The translations under genes were made by a program, and so were the position numbers. A stretch of DNA of 15,350 bases, from positions 1-15,350 of the forward strand of contig CAJBWJ010000080.1 in assembly GCA_903959355.1 (NCBI GenBank). Reading direction: 5' to 3'. Of this stretch, positions 5,284 through 11,711 are shown piece after piece. How positions within the stretch are numbered: the first letter of the stretch is position 1; the number at the start of each line of letters is the position of its first letter. Origin of the DNA: an uncultured bacterium (lineage in GTDB: Bacteria; Patescibacteriota; Microgenomatia; UBA1400; PJMF01). Below the pieces are notes generated by a model, which was given only the letters and a program-made list of their open reading frames with translations, had not been told where the DNA came from and did no database searches.

Positions 5284-7893
5284 ATGTCAGAAACACCAGT
5301 TCCACAACAACCAGAAGCAGAATTAGTTAATCCTTCTATTCAAAAGGCTAAGCCAGATAGCTTGCTAAAAGGTTTCGTTGCAAGCAATGAGCGTGCTTTT
5401 GGTCTTGGTAGATTTGGTAAGTCTGAAAAAGTTGGTGTTGTTGGTGATATGGAAGACTCTATAGCTTTTTGGGCTACTGAACTCGGTTTAACTCAAGATA
5501 GTAAAGAATTGCAAACATTTGCCAAATTTTTAAAGAAAAAAGGCGCCAAAGAAGCTTTTAAAGCTGTTGCTGATCGTGAAATGACTGGCAAAGGCCAAGA
5601 AGCACAAGCTGATTTTATGTCAGGTGGTATGGCTAGCTTAAAAGAAATGGTTCTAGGTTTAATGGAAATAAAGAAAGAGGCCAAGGGCTCAAAAGAGATG
5701 GAAGCCGAAATTAATGAGCTATGGGACAACTTCTTAAGTGGTAGTGAAGAAGACAGAAAAGCTATTCGTGGTTTTATCGAACAGGCAAATCTAGCAAAAA
5801 GAGAAGCTTGGACTAATTTAAAATCATTGCACAAAAGTCAAGATCTTTTGGATAAAGCTAATAAATTTAGATCTAGAGCTGATCGTGTTAAATCTTCTAC
5901 TGACCCAGATAAATATCGTTTCACATCTATGGCCGGTGGTCCTGTTCATAAATTTTTGTCCGTAATTAGTCGTTTTCCTGGTGCAGTGCCTAGAAGATTT
6001 GTCGAGATGTTCTCTAGTTCTGATAAGAATGATGAGTCTTATGAGACTAATCTGTCAGTCGAGTTAAGAGCAAAAATTCTTACCTCTGGAGATACTAGCC
6101 AGATTCTAGAAATGTGGAGAAATGGAGTTTTAAGCACCAATGAGTTAGGAGACATAAGAAAAAAACTTATGGCTGATCTCGCAGGTGATAGTGTGACTCA
6201 ACCGTTAAATGCAGATGAGGCTCACGCTTTGGAGGCTGGTGAAGAATTAAAGAAATTTACCAATGAAGCTGGAGTTTTTGTAAAGGCAGACAGAGGTGTT
6301 CAGGCTAAGTATTTCCAAGACTTTTTCCAACAAAAACAAGACATAGCTTTAGAGCAATATACAAAATCTCAAGACAAGTATCTTGGCTTTAGTTTCGAAA
6401 ATGCTGAAAATTGGCAGAAATTATTAACTGGTCTTGCAGTTGATGTGGATATTGTATTGCCAGAATGGTTTAAGAAATTAACAGTCCCAATGGGACACAC
6501 TCTTGGCAAAGGAGTTCTGACTTTAGGAGAAGACATCGGCAAAGAAGTCGGTTTTATTGTAGACAACATGGAAGGCATGATAGCTGGAAGTGCTCTAGAA
6601 GATCTAAGTTCCGCTGCTGTTGCTAGAGAAATGGCAGTTGAGAATTTAATGACTTTGCTTAGTGGTTCTGAAGAAGAAACCGATCCAAAGGAAGTTGCTA
6701 AAGCAGCAGCAGTTCTGCGTGGTGCTGAAGCATCTTTGACTAGAGCTGCCATGATGGTTGCTAGAGCTACAGACACTGTTTCAATAACAGAAGGAAAAGG
6801 TTTAGCTTTATCTGCTATTCTTTCTCCAGTTGAACTAGCTGAAGCAGGTTTAGATGCTGCGACTGGCGGTATCATGTTCCGTGAGAATGCCGGCAAACTC
6901 CTTAAAGAACTAAAAGACAGAGCCAAAAAATTATTAGATGGCACCGGAGCTCTTAGTAGTGCTACTACTGAATTAGCTAAAGAAGGAAGAACTGGAGAAT
7001 TTGCCCAAAAAGCATGGGGTACAGAAACTGCCTGGTTTGATGCTAAAGTTGAAGAAGCAGGTATTCCAGAAGAATACATGGGCAAAGATTCTATGAATGA
7101 ACATGTAAATAGAAATATCTTTAGCAGAATGGCTGAAGGTATGAGAAAAGCTGTTGGTCCAGAAACCGCTTTAGCCAAAAAGAGTCAAGCTTGGAGAAGT
7201 CTAACTATTGGAAGTAAAAGACAGTCTGTGGAAGAAGTTTCGCAAGCTACAACCGTTAGACGTCAAGAAGCTTCTGTTGGTGTTGAATACTTAAAAGAAA
7301 AATTGGCACAAGTCGCTGCTGGCGCTGAGAGAGCTAATTTAGCTATTCAGGAAGCTACCTTAATTTCTTTAAGAGAAGCTCAGAGAAACTTTACTGGAGC
7401 TGAAATTAAACAAATTTCTGAAAGAGCTAAGCTCGATAAAATGTGGAGAGATGTCTTCGCTATGGGCGCTGGAGCTGCAGCTATAGCTGTAGCAGCAACC
7501 GCTGCTATGGGACTAGATGCCATTTCTGGAAGTTGGGTTGAATCAGCCGGAGCTTCACTTGGTAAAGCAGTTGATCAATTGGCCAAGATGAAAGATGGTC
7601 TTGTTGAAATTGCTAAAATTGCCAAAGAAGCTGGTCTGCCAACTGCAGAAGTTGGTGGTAATTGGGATGTTGCTTGGAAAGAAGTTGGAGTGTTCTTTAG
7701 CCGTCTGAATTTAGGCAGTGCTGAGCTTGCTCAAAATAATGCACCGGTGGTGAAAACATTCCTTACTGGCGCTTTAGCTGCTTCTCCTGTTCTAATTGCA
7801 CTTAGAAGTTCTTGGAATTTAATTCCTGGTAAAGCTAGAGCATTTACCGACATCATGAAGGCTGATAAGGTTGAAAACGTTAACGTAGTATAA
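5284..7893 (+). CDS. Large uncharacterised helical protein with C-terminal hydrophobic segments
   Basis: This 869-residue protein belongs to no family I recognise. It has no cysteine, is rich in Ala, Glu, Lys and Leu, and looks mainly alpha-helical, with many charged amphipathic stretches (for example about 100-190 and 640-720). The start has no signal peptide. Two hydrophobic segments lie near the C-terminus: about 724-746 (AMGAGAAAIAVAATAAMG) and about 825-843 (TFLTGALAASPVLIAL). A membrane-anchored protein with a large cytosolic part is therefore possible. I chose ATG 5284 over ATG 5248 because it has GGAAAG six bases upstream, while 5248 sits inside the predicted -10 box. The gene lies between infB and rpsO, where other bacteria carry rbfA, truB and ribF, and forms an operon with the acidic 133-residue gene. 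A structural or scaffold role is a guess. Confidence 0.85.
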   Translation: MSETPVPQQPEAELVNPSIQKAKPDSLLKGFVASNERAFGLGRFGKSEKVGVVGDMEDSIAFWATELGLTQDSKELQTFAKFLKKKGAKEAFKAVADREMTGKGQEAQADFMSGGMASLKEMVLGLMEIKKEAKGSKEMEAEINELWDNFLSGSEEDRKAIRGFIEQANLAKREAWTNLKSLHKSQDLLDKANKFRSRADRVKSSTDPDKYRFTSMAGGPVHKFLSVISRFPGAVPRRFVEMFSSSDKNDESYETNLSVELRAKILTSGDTSQILEMWRNGVLSTNELGDIRKKLMADLAGDSVTQPLNADEAHALEAGEELKKFTNEAGVFVKADRGVQAKYFQDFFQQKQDIALEQYTKSQDKYLGFSFENAENWQKLLTGLAVDVDIVLPEWFKKLTVPMGHTLGKGVLTLGEDIGKEVGFIVDNMEGMIAGSALEDLSSAAVAREMAVENLMTLLSGSEEETDPKEVAKAAAVLRGAEASLTRAAMMVARATDTVSITEGKGLALSAILSPVELAEAGLDAATGGIMFRENAGKLLKELKDRAKKLLDGTGALSSATTELAKEGRTGEFAQKAWGTETAWFDAKVEEAGIPEEYMGKDSMNEHVNRNIFSRMAEGMRKAVGPETALAKKSQAWRSLTIGSKRQSVEEVSQATTVRRQEASVGVEYLKEKLAQVAAGAERANLAIQEATLISLREAQRNFTGAEIKQISERAKLDKMWRDVFAMGAGAAAIAVAATAAMGLDAISGSWVESAGASLGKAVDQLAKMKDGLVEIAKIAKEAGLPTAEVGGNWDVAWKEVGVFFSRLNLGSAELAQNNAPVVKTFLTGALAASPVLIALRSSWNLIPGKARAFTDIMKADKVENVNVV

Positions 7894-7913
7894 AAATATT
7901 TTTAGGAAAAATT

Positions 7914-8315
7914 ATGAACAATCAAGATTCCGGCTCGTTTCTATCTTTACTAAAAGAAGTTCTTAGACATTCTTCTGCTCCAGAAGAGAAGCTAAATCAT
8001 TTCTTTAGTTTACTTGATCAAGATGATTATTCTGATGTCGCTCCAGAAGATGCAGCTGAGATGTCTGAATATTTGGAAGAAGCTGGTGCTAATTTAGATA
8101 AAATGGTCTTAGAGAGTAGAGATATAGAAAATATTAATAATCTAACCGATCTCAAGCAATTTACTAATAATCTACTGAATGAAGCTGAGAAAAATGCTCT
8201 AGAATTTGTCTTGAGCAGTAATTCTAGCGATTCTTCTAGTCAATCAACTTCATCTGGCAAGGATGGCAAATGGCTTTTGGACAAACTCGCTGGACTGACT
8301 GACGACGAAGAATAG
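7914..8315 (+). CDS. Small, very acidic uncharacterised protein, partner of the 869-residue protein
   Basis: This 133-residue protein belongs to no recognised family. It contains about 29 Asp/Glu against about 10 Lys/Arg and no cysteine. Residues 1-100 look helical. Residues 101-115 are a serine-rich linker (SSNSSDSSSQSTSSG). The last 18 residues (KDGKWLLDKLAGLTDDEE) form a short amphipathic tail that could be a docking peptide. AGGA lies nine bases before the ATG, which is 20 bases after the upstream stop, so the two genes are an operon. The acidic partner and the Lys-rich large protein could bind each other or a shared basic target. That is inference from composition and context only. Confidence 0.75.
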   Translation: MNNQDSGSFLSLLKEVLRHSSAPEEKLNHFFSLLDQDDYSDVAPEDAAEMSEYLEEAGANLDKMVLESRDIENINNLTDLKQFTNNLLNEAEKNALEFVLSSNSSDSSSQSTSSGKDGKWLLDKLAGLTDDEE

Positions 8316-8330
8316 TCTTCTAGCTTTTTT
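8307..8330 (+). terminator. Terminator at the end of the 869/133-residue operon
   Basis: GAAGA (8307-8311) pairs with TCTTC (8316-8320) around ATAG, overlapping the TAG stop, and is followed by TAGC and six T (8325-8330). A short stem and a displaced T-run suggest only moderate strength. Confidence 0.4.
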
Positions 8331-8350
8331 CTCTAGTAGGTTTTATGCAC

Positions 8351-8443
8351 AGCATCTTTCATACCATAGGGTTTGAAATTCGCTAAAGCATCTTTCATAC
8401 CAACTGCTTTTTGCGATAGATTGCAAAAAGACAGGGTCTGAAA
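8351..8443 (+). repeat. Duplicated inverted-repeat array upstream of and overlapping the rpsO promoter
   Basis: AGCATCTTTCATACCA occurs exactly twice (8351-8366 and 8387-8402, period 36). Each copy has a downstream partner: TTTCATACC (8357-8365) faces GGTTTGAAA (8370-8378), and TTTCATACC (8393-8401) faces GGTCTGAAA (8435-8443), each pairing 8 of 9. Nested in the second unit is a perfect inverted repeat, CTTTTTGC (8407-8414) with GCAAAAAG (8423-8430), which covers most of the -35 box. The first GGTTTGAAA could equally pair with the second TTTCATACC, so mutually exclusive foldings exist if the region is transcribed. As DNA it could be paired operator sites. Confidence 0.7.
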
Positions 8444-8449
8444 TATAAT
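8421..8449 (+). promoter_or_regulatory. Promoter of rpsO
   Basis: TTGCAA (8421-8426), a 17-base spacer and a perfect TATAAT (8444-8449). Transcription should start near 8456, giving a leader of about 66 bases. Confidence 0.75.
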
Positions 8450-8478
8450 ACCCTTCTTATTAATTAATGCTTACTTTG

Positions 8479-8503
8479 ATTCTTGGTTTAAGCTACTAAG
8501 AAT
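8479..8503 (+). promoter_or_regulatory. rpsO leader hairpin, possible S15 autoregulatory site
   Basis: ATTCTTGG (8479-8486) pairs with CTAAGAAT (8496-8503) around a nine-base loop. The loop-proximal pairs are G·U then G-C, resembling the G·U/G-C motif that S15 recognises in 16S rRNA helix 22. GAAAGGA (8512-8518) and the ATG follow closely. S15 represses its own mRNA in several bacteria. The match here is suggestive only. Confidence 0.4.
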
Positions 8504-8522
8504 TTAAAGGCGAAAGGAAATT

Positions 8523-8792
8523 ATGGCATTAGCAAAACAAGGTAAAGCTTCAATCATCAAAGACTTCGCTCTTTTTGAAGGCGACACTGGTTCTCCAGAG
8601 GTACAAGTAGCTCTTTTAACTGCTTCAGTCGAGCAATTAACTGAACATTTAAAATTGCACAAAAAAGACAATCATTCTCGTAAAGGCTTGTTAAAGCAAG
8701 TTTCCAAGAGACGTCGTTTGTTAAACTTCTTACTTTCTAGAAGTGAAGATAGATATCGTAAATTGATTGGAAAATTAGGTCTTAGTAAATAA
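8523..8792 (+). CDS. rpsO: 30S ribosomal protein S15
   Basis: This 89-residue protein has exactly the length of E. coli S15. It binds the 16S rRNA helix 20/21/22 junction and organises assembly of the 30S platform. Conserved landmarks are GDTGSPEVQVALLT (20-33), the LTEHLKLHKKDNHSRKGLL stretch (39-57) with the RNA-contacting His/Asp/Ser residues, and the basic SKRRRLLNFL helix. GAAAGGA lies 4-10 bases before the ATG, one of the better ribosome binding sites in the window. It has its own promoter and a perfect terminator, so it is mainly a single-gene transcript. The rpsO-pnp order common in bacteria is kept, with one small ORF between. Confidence 0.98.
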   Translation: MALAKQGKASIIKDFALFEGDTGSPEVQVALLTASVEQLTEHLKLHKKDNHSRKGLLKQVSKRRRLLNFLLSRSEDRYRKLIGKLGLSK

Positions 8793-8811
8793 GATTTTTT
8801 TAAAGAAATTT

Positions 8812-8843
8812 AAAAGGCAGGTTTAATCACCTGCCTTTTTTTT
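8812..8843 (+). terminator. Strong intrinsic terminator after rpsO
   Basis: AAAAGGCAGGT (8812-8822) pairs perfectly with ACCTGCCTTTT (8829-8839) around a six-base loop. The T-run spans 8836-8843. Confidence 0.93.
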
Positions 8844-8857
8844 GTAAAATCATTTGT

Positions 8858-9097
8858 ATGATTAATGATGATGAAATAGATTGGGAAGCGTTACTGGAAA
8901 AAGAAGGTATGCCTTCTAAGTTGAAAAAAGAAAAACTAGGCAAAAAAATACGGCTTGGTTTGGGTGTTAAAACTGAAAAAGATGAACAATTGGAAGAAGA
9001 TGGCGGCCATTCTTTCCTCTGCCCACTAGTTATAGGCAAAAGAATAGACGATGGAAAATTAGATCAACCCGGAGATCGCTCTGTCGAGGAAGACTAG
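8858..9097 (+). CDS. Small charged protein of unknown function between rpsO and pnp
   Basis: This possible 79-residue protein is very hydrophilic, with an acidic start (MINDDEIDWEALLEKEG), a basic middle (KLKKEKLGKKIRLGLG) and an acidic end. It has one cysteine and no membrane segment. I do not recognise it. It lies between the rpsO terminator and the pnp promoter and would be its own transcript. No Shine-Dalgarno site is present. TAAAAT (8845-8850) ends seven bases before the ATG, so a leaderless mRNA is possible. The frame is open over the whole gap and the start is an ATG, but a gene this short could be chance. Confidence 0.5.
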   Translation: MINDDEIDWEALLEKEGMPSKLKKEKLGKKIRLGLGVKTEKDEQLEEDGGHSFLCPLVIGKRIDDGKLDQPGDRSVEED

Positions 9098-9121
9098 GCA
9101 GTTTCTACGTCTGTTAATTTC

Positions 9122-9132
9122 TCTGCTATAAT
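9122..9132 (+). promoter_or_regulatory. Extended -10 promoter of pnp
   Basis: A perfect TATAAT (9127-9132) preceded by TGC, giving the extended -10 element. No good -35 box is present at 16-18 bases. Transcription should start near 9139, leaving a leader of about 140 bases. TCTGCTATAAT is identical to the promoter before nusA. Confidence 0.65.
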
Positions 9133-9167
9133 AGCCACATATTAATTAGGAAACTCAAAGAGAGTTC

Positions 9168-9248
9168 ATGAGGATTCCAAAAAGACGAGAACTTTTCTCT
9201 TCTTTTCAGAATACTCGGCTCTCCAACGAATTTCCAAAATCGCTCTGA
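9168..9248 (+). CDS. Possible 26-residue leader peptide in the pnp leader
   Basis: ATG at 9168 opens a short frame (MRIPKRRELFSSFQNTRLSN...) ending at TGA 9246-9248. The stop lies inside the 5' arm of the hairpin just before pnp, so a ribosome finishing this peptide would open that hairpin. The upstream AAAGAGAG is a poor and closely spaced ribosome binding site. It could be chance. Confidence 0.25.
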   Translation: MRIPKRRELFSSFQNTRLSNEFPKSL

Positions 9249-9264
9249 CTTTAAAGATCAGGGC
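9242..9264 (+). promoter_or_regulatory. Hairpin immediately upstream of the pnp start
   Basis: GCTCTGA (9242-9248) pairs with TCAGGGC (9258-9264), seven pairs including one G·U, with a loop containing CTTT/AAAG. It ends 15 bases before the ATG. A second short hairpin, AACTC (9152-9156) with GAGTT (9162-9166), lies near the 5' end of the leader. In E. coli the pnp leader hairpin is the target of RNase III and PNPase autoregulation; the position here is comparable. Confidence 0.45.
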
Positions 9265-9279
9265 AAGAAAGAAACAAAT

Positions 9280-11628
9280 ATGTCTTATCCAAAGTATGGA
9301 AATACTTATAAGAAAGATATTTTAGTGGGTGATAAAGTCATCCATTTAGAAATCGGTAAATTTAGTGAACAGGTCAGCGCTGCTGTCCTCGCCACTTGTG
9401 GTGAGACCATCGTTCACACTACTGTTGCACTTGGTAGAAAAGTCAATTTAGGCTATTTCCCATTATCAGTTGAATTCGTTGAAAAACTTTTCGCTGGTGG
9501 AATTATCAAAGGCTCTCGTTGGGTTAAGCGTGATGGTCGTCCAACTGATGACTCGGTTTTACGTTCCAGAGTCATTGATCGCACCATGCGTCCACTTTTC
9601 CCAGATGGACTTACCAATGAAGTTCAAGTAATTAGTACTGTCCTATCTTATGACGGTGAAAATGAACCAGATATGATGGCTCTTTTGAGTGCTGGTTTAG
9701 CACTTCAAATCTCCGACATTCCTTTTGATGGTCCAGTCGCAGGCATGCGTCTTGGTTTAGATGAAAACAAACAATTCATCATCAATCCACTTCGTAGTCA
9801 AGTCAAAGATAATGATCTTGATCTGATCGTCTCTGCTTCCAAGAATTCCATCGTTATGGTCGAAGCCGGCGCCAATGAGGTTGCCGAAGAAGTCATGATT
9901 GAGGCCTTGTTAAGAGCTCAAGAAGAAGCTACTAAAGTTTGTGAACAAATCGAAGCTATTGCCGCTGAAGTTGGCAAGGAAAAAGTAGTTTTACTTGATC
10001 CAGAAGATCCAGCCAAAGTCGCTGCTAAACAAGCCATCATTGATCGTTTGGCCAGCACTTACAAAAAAGAAATCAATGAAATGGTTAACAAAGAAGGTCG
10101 TCTAGAAAAGACCGGTCTCTCTGACTTAATCGCTAAAATCATTGAAGAAGACAAGGCTAAATTAGCCGAAGGCGCAATTAGTGAATTAAATGAAGGAATG
10201 CTTAACAGTATTTTCCACGATTTAATGAAGACTGAAGCTCGTCGTATGATTCTCGAAGATGGTATTCGTCCAGATGGCCGTAACACCACTGAGATTAGAC
10301 CAATCTGGTGTGAAGTCGATTTACTACCTAGAGTTCATGGTAGTGCTATGTTCAAACGTGGCGCCACTCAAGCTTTAACCGTTGTTACTCTTGGTGATCC
10401 TTCTCTTGGACAATTAGTTGAGGATATGGCTGGTGAACAAACTCATCACTATTTTCATCACTACGATATGCCTCCATATGCTTCCGGTGAAGCTGGACGT
10501 ATCGGTTACCCAAAGAGACGTGAAATCGGTCATGGTGCCCTTGCACAACGTGCTTTGATGCCAATGATCCCAAGTCAAGAAACTTTCCCTTACACCATTC
10601 ACGTTGTCAGTGAAATCTTGAGTTCAAATGGCTCAACTTCTCAGGCTTCAGTTTGTGGTTCTACCATGGCTTTAATGGCTGCTGGTGTACCAATCAAAAA
10701 ACCAGTCGCAGGTATTGCTATGGGTTTAATGTCTGATGGCGAAAAATTTATCGTCCTTTCTGACATTCAAGGCTTAGAAGATCACGTCGGTGATATGGAC
10801 TTTAAAGTAGCTGGTACCAAAGAAGGTATCACTGCTATTCAAATGGATATCAAATTAAAAGGTATTCCAAAAGAAGTTTTAGTCAAAGCTCTCGGTCAAG
10901 CTCGTGAGGGTCGTTTACACATTATGGGCGAAATGCTCAAATGTATCGCCGAGCCAAGAACAGCTTTAAGCGTTTACGCTCCAAAAGTTGCTCAAATCAC
11001 TATTCCAGCTGAGAAAATTGGTGCAGTGATCGGTTCAGGTGGCTCAGTCATCAAAGACATTATCGAAAAGTCAGGTGCTGATGTGAACGTTGAAGAAAAC
11101 AAAGAAAACAAAACCGGTGTTATAAACGTTTCTTCCCCAGACCAAGCTGCTATCGATAAAGCTATCAAAATGATCGAAGACATCACTAGAGAAATCAATG
11201 TTGACGACGAATTTGACGGCACTATCACTCGCGTTGAGGGTTACGGCGCTTTTGTCGAATTTTTGCCAGGACGTGAAGGTCTCGTGCATGTTTCCAACAT
11301 GTCAGGCGAATATGTCAAAGATGCTAATGATCTTTACAAGGTTGGTGACACTGTTCATGTTCGTGTCAAAGAATACAACCCAGAGGGCAAGATTGCTTTA
11401 ACCATGTTAACCAAAGAACAAGAAGAAGCCCAAAAAGCTGCTAAGGCTGCTCGTGGCGAAAGCGATGATAATGGTCGCGGTCGCGGCGGTGACAGAGGCG
11501 GTTATGGTGGTGGACGCCCTTCATTTGGTGGTCGCGATGGTGACAGAGGTGGAGATCGTGGCGGTGATCGTTACGAAAGACGCCCTTCCTTCGGTGGTCG
11601 CGGTAATGGCGGCGGTAGAAGATACTAA
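9280..11628 (+). CDS. pnp: Polyribonucleotide nucleotidyltransferase (PNPase) with C-terminal RGG-type tail
   Basis: This 782-residue enzyme degrades RNA 3' to 5' by phosphorolysis, as a trimer. Domains in order: a first RNase PH domain (about 12-145, with KRDGRPTDDSVLRSRVIDR), a linker helical domain, a second RNase PH domain (about 328-550, RPDGR at 330-334, catalytic EDHVGDMDFK at 500-509 including D505 and D507), a KH domain (about 575-640, GSGG at 585-588) and an S1 domain (about 644-712). The E. coli enzyme ends near here at 711 residues. This one adds a tail from about 725 to 782 made of Gly, Arg and Asp with RGG and RGGDR units and two copies of RPSFGGR. Such tails bind RNA in other proteins. 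The ribosome binding site is weak. A long leader suggests post-transcriptional control. Confidence 0.97.
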   Translation: MSYPKYGNTYKKDILVGDKVIHLEIGKFSEQVSAAVLATCGETIVHTTVALGRKVNLGYFPLSVEFVEKLFAGGIIKGSRWVKRDGRPTDDSVLRSRVIDRTMRPLFPDGLTNEVQVISTVLSYDGENEPDMMALLSAGLALQISDIPFDGPVAGMRLGLDENKQFIINPLRSQVKDNDLDLIVSASKNSIVMVEAGANEVAEEVMIEALLRAQEEATKVCEQIEAIAAEVGKEKVVLLDPEDPAKVAAKQAIIDRLASTYKKEINEMVNKEGRLEKTGLSDLIAKIIEEDKAKLAEGAISELNEGMLNSIFHDLMKTEARRMILEDGIRPDGRNTTEIRPIWCEVDLLPRVHGSAMFKRGATQALTVVTLGDPSLGQLVEDMAGEQTHHYFHHYDMPPYASGEAGRIGYPKRREIGHGALAQRALMPMIPSQETFPYTIHVVSEILSSNGSTSQASVCGSTMALMAAGVPIKKPVAGIAMGLMSDGEKFIVLSDIQGLEDHVGDMDFKVAGTKEGITAIQMDIKLKGIPKEVLVKALGQAREGRLHIMGEMLKCIAEPRTALSVYAPKVAQITIPAEKIGAVIGSGGSVIKDIIEKSGADVNVEENKENKTGVINVSSPDQAAIDKAIKMIEDITREINVDDEFDGTITRVEGYGAFVEFLPGREGLVHVSNMSGEYVKDANDLYKVGDTVHVRVKEYNPEGKIALTMLTKEQEEAQKAAKAARGESDDNGRGRGGDRGGYGGGRPSFGGRDGDRGGDRGGDRYERRPSFGGRGNGGGRRY

Positions 11629-11647
11629 ATCTTTAAATTAAAATCTC

Positions 11648-11679
11648 AAAAGCTCCAGTCTAAAAACTGGAGCTTTTTT
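11648..11679 (+). terminator. Strong intrinsic terminator after pnp
   Basis: AGCTCCAGT (11651-11659) pairs perfectly with ACTGGAGCT (11666-11674) around a six-base loop. It is flanked by AAA and a T-run (11674-11679). Confidence 0.93.
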
Positions 11680-11698
11680 GTTTTTCGTAAATTTCCGT

Positions 11699-11711
11699 TA
11701 TACTAATTTCA
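11699..11711 (+). promoter_or_regulatory. -10 box placed for a leaderless transcript
   Basis: TATACT (11699-11704) ends seven bases before the A of ATG 11711, so the transcript probably begins at the start codon itself. The -35 position falls in the T-run of the pnp terminator and is a poor match. No Shine-Dalgarno site is present. Confidence 0.5.

Noticed and set aside
6369..7178. A 269-codon open frame on the minus strand
   Set aside because: It lies wholly inside the 869-residue gene. The plus-strand frame has promoter, ribosome binding site and operon partner, while the minus frame has none; it is a by-product of codon bias.
8351..8402. The 16-base direct repeats as a CRISPR remnant
   Set aside because: Only two copies, a 20-base gap, inverted partner arms and position over a ribosomal-protein promoter fit a regulatory site, not an array; no cas genes are present.
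8827..9039. A 70-codon minus-strand frame between rpsO and pnp
   Set aside because: It runs through the rpsO terminator stem and lacks a promoter or ribosome binding site on its strand.
10768..10800. Missing catalytic Asp in PNPase (Leu499 where E. coli has D486)
   Set aside because: As I recall, Gram-positive PNPases such as that of B. subtilis have the same DIQGxEDH pattern and are active; D505 and D507 are kept.
11678..11710. An 11-residue longer start (TTG) for the aldolase-like protein
   Set aside because: The TTG is within the T-run of the pnp terminator and upstream of the predicted transcription start.
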